Of a stretch of DNA of 13,936 nucleotides, positions 5,431 through 13,230 are shown piece by piece (position 1 is the first letter of the stretch; each line of letters opens with the position of its first letter). The translations under genes and the position numbers were made by a program. The notes under the pieces are model-generated. The model saw only the letters and a program-made list of their open reading frames with translations. It was not told the DNA's origin and did not search any database. This DNA comes from Casp-actino8 sp964513215. Lineage in GTDB: Bacteria > Actinomycetota > Acidimicrobiia > Acidimicrobiales > Ilumatobacteraceae. The stretch lies in contig CAZELU010000046.1 of the NCBI GenBank assembly GCA_964513215.1, forward strand, positions 1 to 13,936, in the 5' to 3' direction.

Positions 5431-8298
5431 TCACACGACCAGATTGACCATGCGGCCGGGAACGACGATGACCTTCTTGGGTTCGGTGCCGGCCAGGGCG
5501 GCCACCACCTTGTCGTCGGCGAGGGCGATGGCTTGCACGGTGGCTTGGTCGGCGTCGGCCGGAGCCGAGATACGCGCGCGCACCTTGCCGTTGATCTGCA
5601 CCGGGTACTCCACCGAATCGTCGACCAAGAGGCTCGGATCGGGAACCGGGAACGACACGAACGTGATCGAACCCGAGTGTCCGAGTCGACCCCACAGCTC
5701 CTCGGCGAGGTGAGGGCACAGCGGGGACAACATCTGCACCAACGAATCGGCCACCTCGCGCGGGGTCGCGCCCGAACGAGTGACCTCTTGGGTGAGGGCG
5801 TTGTTCAGTTCGATCAACTTGGCGATGGCCGTGTTGAAGCGCAGGTTGTCCATGTCGGCGCGAACGCCGTCGATCGTGCGATGCAGCAGTCGTCGCAACT
5901 CGTCGGGTGTGGCCGAATCCGACACGCGCAGGTCGCCGGTGTCTTCGTCGACGAGATTTCGCCACACGCGCTGCAAGAAACGCTGCATACCCACGACGTC
6001 GCGGGTGTTCCAGGGACGACTCGCTTCGAGTGGTCCCATGCTCATCTCGTACAAGCGGAACGTGTCGGCACCGTATTCGTCGTACATCTCGTCGGGCGTG
6101 ACGATGTTCTTGAGGCTCTTGCCCATCTTGCCGTATTCGCGTGCGACCTTCTCGCCCTCGAACCAGTAGGCGCCGTCGCGCTCTTCCACCTCGGCCGCCG
6201 GAACCGGCTGGCCGCGCGGATCGCGGTATGCGTAGGCCTGGATGTAGCCCTGATTGAAGAGACGGTGGAACGGTTCGGAACTCGACACGTGACCGAGGTC
6301 GAACAGAACCTTGTGCCAGAAGCGCGCGTACAACAGGTGCAACACTGCGTGTTCGACGCCACCCACGTACAGATCGACGCCGCCGGTGTGTCCGGTGCGA
6401 CCGTCGCCATTGTCGGCCGGACCCATCCAGTACTTCTCGACCGCCGGATCGACGAAGTGGTCGGAGTTGGTGGGGTCGAGATAGCGCAGTTCGTACCAGC
6501 ACGATCCGGCCCACTGCGGCATCACGTTGATCTCGCGGCGGTATTGCTTCGGGCCGTCGCCCAGATCGAGCGTGACGGTGGTCCACTCGGACGCGCGCGC
6601 GAGCGGCGGAATCGGGTCGGTCACGTCGTCGTCGGGATCGAGGGCTTGGGGTTTGAAGTCCTCGAGCTCGGGCAACAACACCGGCAACATCGACGCCGGC
6701 AGCGACACCGGGCTGCCGTCGGCGTCGTACACGATCGGGAACGGCTCGCCCCAGTAGCGCTGACGGCTGAACAGCCAGTCGCGCAACTTGTAGTTGATGG
6801 TGGCCTGGCCGCGTCCGTTGCGTTCGAGCCACTCGTTCACGATGCGCTTGCCTTCGTCGACCGATTCGACGCCGTTCAGATCGAGATCGGTGCGGGCCGA
6901 GTTGATGTACACGCCGTCGCCCACGAAGGCCTCGGGCCACGTCGACGTGTCGACCGCCGCCCCCGACTGCGGTGCGAGCGAACGAGCCTCGAACCAAGAG
7001 GCCGGCGGTTGCTGAATCGGAGGAATGGCCAGGCCGAACTTGCGGGCGAACTCGAAGTCGCGTTCGTCGCCGCACGGAACCGCCATGATCGCACCGGTTC
7101 CGTATCCCATCAGTACGTAGTCGGCGATCCAGACCGGAATCGACTCGCCGTTCAACGGATTGACCGCGAACGAGCCGGTGAACACGCCGGTCTTCTCGCG
7201 GCCTTCGGCTTGACGATCGAGGTCCTTGGTGGCGGCAGCGGTGGTTCGGTAGGCGTCGACGGCCGCACGCTGTTCAGCGGTCGTGAGCGTGTCCACGAGC
7301 GGATGTTCGGGCGCGAGCACCATGAACGACGCACCGAACAGCGTGTCGGGGCGAGTGGTGAACACCGTGATGGTGCCGGCCGACGATTCGAAGTCGACGC
7401 GTGCACCGTGACTGCGGCCGATCCAGTTGCGCTGCATCAACTTGATGGGCTCGGGCCAGTCGAGGCGATCGAGATCGTCGAGCAGACGGTCGGCGTACGC
7501 GGTGATTCGCATCATCCACTGGCGCATGTTCTTCTTGAACACCGGGTAATTGCCGATGTCGCTGCGGCCGTCGGCCGTGACCTCTTCGTTGGCGAGGATC
7601 GTGCCGAGACCCGGACACCAGTTGACCGGCGCTTCCGACAGATACGCCAGACGATGCGAATCGATGAAAGCGCGCTGCTCGGTCCGCGACAACGCACTCC
7701 AGGGGCGACCATCGCTGGTGCGCCGCTGACCCGACGCCAGTTCGGCTTCGAGTTCGGCGATCGGTCGTGCACGACCCCGTTCGGTGTCGTACCACGCGTT
7801 GAACACTTGCAAGAAGATCCACTGCGTCCAGCGGTAGAAGTCTTCGTCAGTGGTGCTCACGCTGCGCCGCGGGTCGTGAGCCAGTCCGAGGCGACGCAAC
7901 TGACGACGCATGTTGGCCACGTTCGCTTCGGTGTTCACCCGCGGATGGACACCCGTGGTGATGGCGTGCTGTTCGGCTGGCAAACCGAAACTGTCGTAAC
8001 CGAGCGCGTGAAGAACGTTGAAGCCCATCATGCGCTTGAAGCGTCCGTACACGTCGGTGCCGATGTAGCCGAGCGGGTGTCCGACGTGCAGACCGGCACC
8101 ACTCGGGTACGGGAACATGTCGAGCACGAAGAGCTTCGGTCGACCGGCCACCTTGTCGGGTTCGGCCAACGGGCCGGCCGGATTCGGTGCGTGGAACGTG
8201 CCCTCGGCGTCCCAGCGGTCCTGCCAGGCCTCCTCGATGCGACGGGCCAACGCCGCGTTGTAGCGGTGGCGCGGGGCGTCGTCGGTCGGTGCGGACAT
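5431..8298 (-). CDS. leuS: Leucyl-tRNA synthetase
   Basis: A complete 955-residue class I synthetase that charges tRNA-Leu with leucine, in the cytoplasm. Seen: PYPSGAGLHVGH (63-74, HIGH motif), zinc-region NWCPG (226-230), the CP1 editing domain with TVFTTRPDTLFG (311-322) and MGYGTGAIMAVPCGDERDFE (397-416), then NYKLRDWLFSRQRYWGEPFP (502-521), and the catalytic loop KMGKS (724-728). The Gly in place of Ser in the KMSKS loop and the extra segment between the HIGH motif and editing domain (about 175-215), which explains the length above the about 860 residues of E. coli, resemble other actinobacterial LeuRS. The ATG at 8298 precedes the conserved RYNAALARRIEEAWQ region; its ribosome site is weak. 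No T-box or leader peptide is apparent in the 130 nt upstream. It heads an operon with the GH84 gene. Confidence 0.97.
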   Translation of the reverse strand: MSAPTDDAPRHRYNAALARRIEEAWQDRWDAEGTFHAPNPAGPLAEPDKVAGRPKLFVLDMFPYPSGAGLHVGHPLGYIGTDVYGRFKRMMGFNVLHALGYDSFGLPAEQHAITTGVHPRVNTEANVANMRRQLRRLGLAHDPRRSVSTTDEDFYRWTQWIFLQVFNAWYDTERGRARPIAELEAELASGQRRTSDGRPWSALSRTEQRAFIDSHRLAYLSEAPVNWCPGLGTILANEEVTADGRSDIGNYPVFKKNMRQWMMRITAYADRLLDDLDRLDWPEPIKLMQRNWIGRSHGARVDFESSAGTITVFTTRPDTLFGASFMVLAPEHPLVDTLTTAEQRAAVDAYRTTAAATKDLDRQAEGREKTGVFTGSFAVNPLNGESIPVWIADYVLMGYGTGAIMAVPCGDERDFEFARKFGLAIPPIQQPPASWFEARSLAPQSGAAVDTSTWPEAFVGDGVYINSARTDLDLNGVESVDEGKRIVNEWLERNGRGQATINYKLRDWLFSRQRYWGEPFPIVYDADGSPVSLPASMLPVLLPELEDFKPQALDPDDDVTDPIPPLARASEWTTVTLDLGDGPKQYRREINVMPQWAGSCWYELRYLDPTNSDHFVDPAVEKYWMGPADNGDGRTGHTGGVDLYVGGVEHAVLHLLYARFWHKVLFDLGHVSSSEPFHRLFNQGYIQAYAYRDPRGQPVPAAEVEERDGAYWFEGEKVAREYGKMGKSLKNIVTPDEMYDEYGADTFRLYEMSMGPLEASRPWNTRDVVGMQRFLQRVWRNLVDEDTGDLRVSDSATPDELRRLLHRTIDGVRADMDNLRFNTAIAKLIELNNALTQEVTRSGATPREVADSLVQMLSPLCPHLAEELWGRLGHSGSITFVSFPVPDPSLLVDDSVEYPVQINGKVRARISAPADADQATVQAIALADDKVVAALAGTEPKKVIVVPGRMVNLVV

Positions 8299-8428
8299 GG
8301 GTGCCCAGGGTAATGGTCGATCCCCGACGAGCGCCGGTTTCGCGCACCGAGACGACCCTCGTGTACTGGGTCTTTTGCGGACAAGTCGGCTCGGCGTGGG
8401 CGGTCACGACTAGGTTCTCGCCGGTCTC

Positions 8429-10135
8429 ATGAACGCTTCGATCTCGCCGTTCGTTCCGTCCAGCGGTTCGGTGATCGCTCGCCTCGAGCGCGCCGCTGAC
8501 GCACCCACTGGTGTTCGCTTCGTGGGGGCGAGCGTGAAGCCCGCCGATGGGCCCGACTTCATCGCCTGGCGCCAGATCCACGACGAAGCCCGCGCGGTGG
8601 CCGCCACGCTGCAGTCGCTCGGCATCGTGCCGGGAGACCACGTGGCGATTCTCGGGCCCACCAGTCGTGCGCTCATGACGATCGTGCGCGGCTGCTGGTT
8701 GGCCGGTGCGGCGAGCATGGTGCTGCCCCTGCCGATGCGCATGGCGTCTCTCGACGCGTTCGTCGAGAGCACTCGAGCGCGCATTCGCCACGGTGAAGCC
8801 AAGTTGATCTTGATCGACGATCTGCTGGCCGACTTCTACCAAGCAGCGCCGGGTGACCCGCCGATCAAGCCGATGGCCGCGGTGATGCCCGGTGCGGGCC
8901 GACCCACCGGCGACCGACTCGAACTTCCGGCTGACGATCCTGAACGTTTGGTGATTCTTCAATACACCAGTGGTTCGACCTCCGAGCCCAAAGGCGTGAT
9001 GATTCCCGATCGGGTTCTGTGCGCGAACATCGATGCGTCGTGCGAAGCGGCCGAACTCACGCAGTCGGAAGTCATGGTCTCGTGGCTCCCGCTGTATCAC
9101 GACATGGGACTGGTGGGATTCCTCTCCATTCCGATGTTGAAGGGTGTGCAACTCGTGCAGGCCGCGCCCCAGGACTTCATGGCCCACCCCGGTTCGTGGA
9201 TGCAGTGGATCAGCGACTGGAAGGGCACCGCGACCGCCGGCCCGAACTTCTCGTGGGTGTTGGCCACGCGTGCGCTCAAGCGCATGAAGGACATCGACCT
9301 CTCGTCATTGACGCTCGCGTTGTCAGGGGCCGAACCGGTCGATCCGGTCGCAGTGGAAGCCTTCGTGAACGAAGCGAGCCGTTTCGGCTTCCGCGCCGGC
9401 AGCGTGTTCCCGGCCTTCGGCATGGCCGAAGTGGCCATCGGCGGTGCCTTCCCGAAGCGCCACCGGGGTTTGGTGTGCGATTCGGTCGATCGCATCGTGC
9501 TCGAACGCGAACGCATCGCCAAAGAAGTCGACCCCAACGACGACGACCAGGTGCACGTGCGCCGTCTTCCGCTGCTGGGTCGGGCCGTGCCCGGTCTGGA
9601 GATGAAGATCGTCGATCCCGAGACCAAGACCGAACTACCCGAACGCCACGTGGGTGAACTTCTGTTGCGCGGAACGAGCGTGACACCCGGTTACTACAAG
9701 CGACCTGACGCCACTTCGGCCATGTTCCACGAGGGTTGGCTGTGCACCGGTGACCTCGCCTACACGCTCGACGGCGAATTGGTGATCTGCGGTCGCATCA
9801 AGGACGTCATCATCGTCGGCGGCCGCAACGTCTTCCCGGAAGACATCGAACGAGCGGTCGGAACCATCGACGGGGTGCGGGCCGGAAACGTGATCGCGTT
9901 CGGCATCGACGGTTACAAGGGCAAGGAAACCGTCATCGTGGTGGCCGAGGTGAAAGACGTCGATCTCGATCGAGTTCGCGCCGACATCCACCACTCGGCC
10001 CTCGAAGTGTCGGGCCTCCCGCCGCGCGACGTGATGCTCGTGAAGCCGGGAACACTGCCCAAGACGAGCAGCGGGAAGTTGCAGCGGGCCAAGTGCCGCG
10101 AGTTGTACCTCGACGGCGGGCTCGAACTGGTCTAG
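8429..10135 (+). CDS. Fatty acyl-AMP ligase-like adenylating enzyme (FadD family)
   Basis: A full-length 568-residue ANL-superfamily enzyme. It should activate a fatty acid with ATP to the acyl-adenylate, for transfer to a carrier protein or CoA. Seen: the P-loop LQYTSGSTSEPKGVM (177-191), SWLPLYHDMGLVGF (218-231), FPAFGMAEVAIGGAF (327-341, adenine-binding region), GWLCTGDLAY (436-445) with the conserved Asp, GRIKDVIIVGGRNVFPEDIE (455-474), and the C-terminal catalytic lysine in PKTSSGKLQR (K550). PLYHDMGL and the GRN-x-[YF]-P-x-DIE form are typical of fatty acyl-AMP ligases, not ordinary acyl-CoA synthetases, but the two cannot be separated by eye alone. No carrier protein or polyketide synthase gene is beside it. 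ATG at 8429; 130 nt separate it from divergent leuS. Its stop overlaps the stop of the convergent LLM gene. Confidence 0.88.
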   Translation: MNASISPFVPSSGSVIARLERAADAPTGVRFVGASVKPADGPDFIAWRQIHDEARAVAATLQSLGIVPGDHVAILGPTSRALMTIVRGCWLAGAASMVLPLPMRMASLDAFVESTRARIRHGEAKLILIDDLLADFYQAAPGDPPIKPMAAVMPGAGRPTGDRLELPADDPERLVILQYTSGSTSEPKGVMIPDRVLCANIDASCEAAELTQSEVMVSWLPLYHDMGLVGFLSIPMLKGVQLVQAAPQDFMAHPGSWMQWISDWKGTATAGPNFSWVLATRALKRMKDIDLSSLTLALSGAEPVDPVAVEAFVNEASRFGFRAGSVFPAFGMAEVAIGGAFPKRHRGLVCDSVDRIVLERERIAKEVDPNDDDQVHVRRLPLLGRAVPGLEMKIVDPETKTELPERHVGELLLRGTSVTPGYYKRPDATSAMFHEGWLCTGDLAYTLDGELVICGRIKDVIIVGGRNVFPEDIERAVGTIDGVRAGNVIAFGIDGYKGKETVIVVAEVKDVDLDRVRADIHHSALEVSGLPPRDVMLVKPGTLPKTSSGKLQRAKCRELYLDGGLELV

Positions 10136-11151
10136 GCCGACTGCAGGTCGGCCAGCACCTTGCGCCAACGGTCGGGGTCGGTGCGATACGGCGCGTAGAA
10201 CGAGATGCGCTGGATCACGTCGCCGTAGCGCGTGTGCAGTTCGGGGGCGACGGTCTCGGGTTCGCCCACGACGGCGAAAGTGTTGAGGATCTCGTCGTCG
10301 ATGAGTTCACCCATCTCCACCCACTTGCCCTGCTTCGACAACGTGTTGAGACGCTCCTGAAGATCGCCCCAGCCGTGGATGTCGAGCACCGGGCGGTACG
10401 CGGGGGTCGAGCCGTAGAACGCGATCTGCTGCCGAGTGCCAGCCGCAGCGGCGGCCATTTCCTTCTCGTTGTTGCCGGTGACCACGAAACTCGGTCCGAC
10501 GATCTCGAAACCGTCCATGGTCTTGCCAGCCTTGGCTCGGCCTCGTGCGAGCGCCGGAATCGTGACTTCGCGCAAGTACTTCTCGGTGGTGAAGCCGTGG
10601 CAGATGAAGCCGTCGCACACTTCGCCGGCGACTTCGGTCATGAGTTCGCCCACACCGGCGAGGAAGATCTTGGGCGGTCCGAAACCGGCGAGATCGGATG
10701 CCGGGGGAGTGAAGAACGGTGTCATGAGCGTGTGCGTGTAGAACTCACCGCGGAAGTCGAGCTTGGTGCCGTTGAGCCAGCAGTCCCAGATGGCGCGCAT
10801 GGCGAGCACGAACTCGCGCATGCGGGCGGCCGGCTTGCTCCACGGCATGCTGAAGCGCTTCGTGATGTGCGGCTGGATCTGACTGCCCAGGCCCAGAACG
10901 AAACGGCCCTTCGAGAACGCCTGCAGATCCCAGGCGGTGTTGGCCACGGTCATCGGGCTGCGAGCGAAGGCCACCGCGATGGACGTGCCCAGTTCGATCT
11001 TCTGCGTGTGCTCGGCCGCGAGCAGCAACGGAAGGAACGGGTCGTGACTCGTCTCGGCCGTCCATGCTCCCGAGTAGCCCGCTGCTTCGACGTCCTTCGC
11101 GCTCGCGATGGTCTCGTGCAGATTGGCGCTGATGCCACCGTCGACCTTCAT
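10132..11151 (-). CDS. LLM-class F420-dependent oxidoreductase (TIGR03617-like)
   Basis: A 339-residue luciferase-like TIM-barrel protein, expected to move hydride between coenzyme F420 and an organic substrate. Seen: an N-terminal barrel strand MKVDGGISANL, EAAGYSGAWTAETSHDPFLP (22-41) typical of this actinobacterial subgroup, LGTSIAVAFARSPMTVA (54-70), GRFVLGLGSQIQPHITKRF (82-100) for the F420/phosphate side, and KIFLAGVG with a C-terminal lid. The likeness is to the TIGR03617 subfamily; the substrate is unknown. The ATG at 11151 is set by AAGGAG six bases before it; the frame is open much further upstream but that lies under the PAC2 gene. It is the last gene of a minus-strand series after the phosphotransferase and PAC2 genes, with a 64-nt gap. 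The stop TAG shares CTAG with the stop of the facing acyl-AMP ligase. Confidence 0.9.
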   Translation of the reverse strand: MKVDGGISANLHETIASAKDVEAAGYSGAWTAETSHDPFLPLLLAAEHTQKIELGTSIAVAFARSPMTVANTAWDLQAFSKGRFVLGLGSQIQPHITKRFSMPWSKPAARMREFVLAMRAIWDCWLNGTKLDFRGEFYTHTLMTPFFTPPASDLAGFGPPKIFLAGVGELMTEVAGEVCDGFICHGFTTEKYLREVTIPALARGRAKAGKTMDGFEIVGPSFVVTGNNEKEMAAAAAGTRQQIAFYGSTPAYRPVLDIHGWGDLQERLNTLSKQGKWVEMGELIDDEILNTFAVVGEPETVAPELHTRYGDVIQRISFYAPYRTDPDRWRKVLADLQSA

Positions 11152-11157
11152 GACTGA

Positions 11158-11163
11158 CTCCTT
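11158..11163 (-). promoter_or_regulatory. Shine-Dalgarno site of LLM oxidoreductase
   Basis: AAGGAG on the minus strand, six bases before the ATG at 11151. It decides this start over the longer open frame that overlaps the PAC2 gene. Confidence 0.75.
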
Positions 11164-11168
11164 CGCTC

Positions 11169-11210
11169 GATTCGAATCCGACCGTAGTGATGCGGCTCGG
11201 CTCGAGCCGA
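11169..11210. repeat. Paired palindromes between PAC2 and LLM genes
   Basis: GATTCGAATC (11169-11178) and TCGGCTCGAGCCGA (11197-11210) are perfect palindromes of 10 and 14 bp, 18 bp apart, in the 64-nt gap before the LLM gene. On the minus strand the second can also fold as CGGCTCG-AGC-CGAGCCG (7-bp stem) just after the PAC2 stop. They may be regulator sites or a processing or attenuation hairpin; no T-run follows, so a full terminator is unlikely. Confidence 0.5.
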
Positions 11211-11215
11211 ATCGA

Positions 11216-12127
11216 TCAGGTCTCGGGATTGGCGTTACGCAGGAAGGCTTCGAGTTCGGCCGCCAGCTCTTCGGGTGACGGGATGTCGGACTCGCGGAGT
11301 GCGGCCGGCTGGGGCTCGAGCGGAAGCGTGGGCTGCAGGGTCGAGTCGTAGGCCGATTCGAGTTTGGCGACCATCTCGCGATGTTCGTCGTTACGAGCCA
11401 CCAGGCGATCGAGGCGATCGCGTTGAATGATGGCCTCGTGTTCGAGGGCACGACGGTCGAACTGCAGACCGGACACGTGGTTGATGCCGTCGAGAAGCGC
11501 GACCGCCGCACCCGGGTAACTCATGGCCGGGATGTACTGCGGCACCTGCGACCACAACGTGATGGAGGGAATGCCGGCGTGGTGAAGAACGTGTTCGAGC
11601 ACGGCGGTCATTCCGGCCGGCACGTCGACCGACGTGCGCAGAAACGCGGTGCGCTGCAGCAACTCGGTTGATGGCGTGGTGCACGACAGGCGACTGGGGC
11701 GTGTGTGCGGAGTGGGGAAGGGGTACGCGCCCAGGCCGATCATCATCTTCACGTTCAGGCGGGTGCACAGTTCGCGCACCGCGGCCGAGAAACGGTTCCA
11801 GGCCGAATCGGGCTCGTGGCCGGTGAGGATGAGGACGTCGCGGCCGTTGGCATCGCGACCCGAGTACAAGTCGATGGATGGCCAGTCGATGTTGGTGTTG
11901 CGGCCATCGCGGATCTCCATCGTTGGACGACGGGCGCGATAGTCGATGAATACATCGGTGTCGAACGTGGCAACTGGTAACGGGTCGATCTGACCTTCGA
12001 TGGCCGACATGGCTTCGTCGGCGGCCTCGGCGGCGTCGATCCAGCCCTTGAGCGACACGATCAGTACCGGGTCGACGAGCAACGGCAGTTCGCCGTGCAA
12101 TTCGAAGTCGGACGACGGTGACGTCAT
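11216..12127 (-). CDS. PAC2 family protein
   Basis: A 303-residue protein of the PAC2 superfamily (PF09754), related to proteasome-assembly chaperone 2 but found widely in actinobacteria with no settled role. Seen: an opening strand PVLIVSLKGWIDAAEAADEA (20-39), the family's most recognisable part, FDTDVFIDYRARRPTM (about 55-70), the strand VLILTGHEPDSAWNRF (about 96-111), GLGAYPFPTPHTRPSRL and a C-terminal Y-I-P-A-M-S-Y-P-G-A segment. A charged helix and Pro/Glu-rich tail follow. The ATG at 12127 overlaps the TGA of the upstream phosphotransferase gene as ATGA, so translation is probably coupled. Links to the actinobacterial proteasome are family-level suggestion only; no proteasome gene is in view. 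Confidence 0.85.
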   Translation of the reverse strand: MTSPSSDFELHGELPLLVDPVLIVSLKGWIDAAEAADEAMSAIEGQIDPLPVATFDTDVFIDYRARRPTMEIRDGRNTNIDWPSIDLYSGRDANGRDVLILTGHEPDSAWNRFSAAVRELCTRLNVKMMIGLGAYPFPTPHTRPSRLSCTTPSTELLQRTAFLRTSVDVPAGMTAVLEHVLHHAGIPSITLWSQVPQYIPAMSYPGAAVALLDGINHVSGLQFDRRALEHEAIIQRDRLDRLVARNDEHREMVAKLESAYDSTLQPTLPLEPQPAALRESDIPSPEELAAELEAFLRNANPET

Positions 12128-13161
12128 CGCAATTCGCTCAAGAGTTGTTCGGCTCGAGTGGCCGCGCCGATGACTTGCTGATTGAACGGTTCGAGTTCGG
12201 CCGGGTCGCGCTGACCGAGAGCGCCACCGAGATAACGCGCGTACACGCCCTCGAGAATGCACGCCAACTTCCAGTAGGCGAACGCGACGTAGAAGTCGAG
12301 TTGGCTCGTGTCGCGGCCGCTCACTGCGGTGTACCGCTCGGCGAGGGCGTTGCGATTGAGGAACCCGGGTGCGGTGCACGAGCCGTTGGTCCACGACGAC
12401 TGATCGTCGTCGGGTCCGGTCCAGTAGACCATCAAGAGTCCGAGGTCGGCCATGGGGTCGCCCAGCGTGCAGATCTCCCAGTCGAGGACGGCGATCACCT
12501 GGCCGGACGAATCGACCATGCAGTTGTCGAGTCGGTAATCGCCGTGCACCAGAGTGGCCGGGCCCTGTTCGGGTACTCGCGCCAACAGTTCGTCGTGCAC
12601 GCGATCGACCGCCGGCAGATCGCGAGTCTTCTGCGCGTTCCACTGGCCGTACCAACGCTTCAACTGACGAGCGATGTAGCCGTCGTGGCGACCGAGTTCA
12701 CCCAAGCCCACGGCGGCCGGGTCGACCGCGTGAATGGCGGCCATGGTGTCGACGATCGATTCGCTGGCGCGCCGGCGCGCGTCGGGAGCGAGAAGTTTCT
12801 CGGCGGCTTCACGATCGCGGATCACGAGTCCGTCGACGAACTTCATGACGTAGAACGGAACACCGTTCACATCGGGGTCGTCGCAGAACCCGACCGCGGG
12901 TGCGACGGGCACCGGAGTGTCGCGCAGAGCCGCGATGATGCGGTGCTCACGGCTCATGTCGTGCGCGCTGGCCAACACGTGGCCGAGAGGTGGACGACGC
13001 AGGACGAATCGCTCGCCCGTGGCACTGGTGACTCGATACGTGAGGTTGGAGTGTCCGCCGGCGATGAGATCGAAGGTGAACGGCCCACGGGCCCCGGCCA
13101 CGTTCGCCTCGAGCCACGTGGTGACCTTGGGAAGATCGACTCCGGCGACGTCGGCGCTCAC
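12124..13161 (-). CDS. Phosphotransferase family protein (APH fold, ACAD10/11 kinase-domain type)
   Basis: A 345-residue protein kinase-like enzyme. Seen: GGHSNLTYRV (35-44, glycine-rich loop), RFVLRRPP (51-58, ATP-binding strand as in the ACAD10/11 N-terminal domain), LVHGDYRLDNCMVD (204-217, catalytic loop with Asp208 and Asn213) and VLDWEICTLGDPMADLG (225-241, metal-binding Asp227). In the related domains of ACAD11 and of LvaA the kinase phosphorylates 4-hydroxyacyl-CoA so that the hydroxyl can be eliminated for beta-oxidation; a similar acyl-CoA substrate is plausible here, and antibiotic resistance is unlikely. No acyl-CoA dehydrogenase gene is adjacent. I chose GTG at 13161 because the family N-terminus (VDLPKVTTWL) begins a few residues later and further upstream lies the promoter region of the divergent thioredoxin gene; a GTG about nine codons upstream is possible. 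It leads the PAC2 and LLM genes. Confidence 0.87.
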   Translation of the reverse strand: MSADVAGVDLPKVTTWLEANVAGARGPFTFDLIAGGHSNLTYRVTSATGERFVLRRPPLGHVLASAHDMSREHRIIAALRDTPVPVAPAVGFCDDPDVNGVPFYVMKFVDGLVIRDREAAEKLLAPDARRRASESIVDTMAAIHAVDPAAVGLGELGRHDGYIARQLKRWYGQWNAQKTRDLPAVDRVHDELLARVPEQGPATLVHGDYRLDNCMVDSSGQVIAVLDWEICTLGDPMADLGLLMVYWTGPDDDQSSWTNGSCTAPGFLNRNALAERYTAVSGRDTSQLDFYVAFAYWKLACILEGVYARYLGGALGQRDPAELEPFNQQVIGAATRAEQLLSELR

Positions 13162-13230
13162 GGCCCGTACGGTATCGGTGGTTCGGGTCACTTCCGAACG
13201 CTGGCCACGACCGGCGGTATCGTCAGTTCC

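Noticed and set aside
6116..6130. KMGKS instead of KMSKS in LeuRS as a damaged active site
   Set aside because: A Gly at this position is a known variant in actinobacterial LeuRS and all other motifs are intact.
5404..8313. A very long open frame on the plus strand opposite leuS
   Set aside because: The leuS strand has a complete family match. Long antisense frames are common in high-GC genes, and this translation is low in recognisable motifs and rich in Arg, His and Val.
12124..13161. Aminoglycoside-resistance kinase
   Set aside because: The R-x-x-L-R-R-P-P type N-lobe and the context match the ACAD10/11-like acyl-CoA kinase group, not resistance enzymes.
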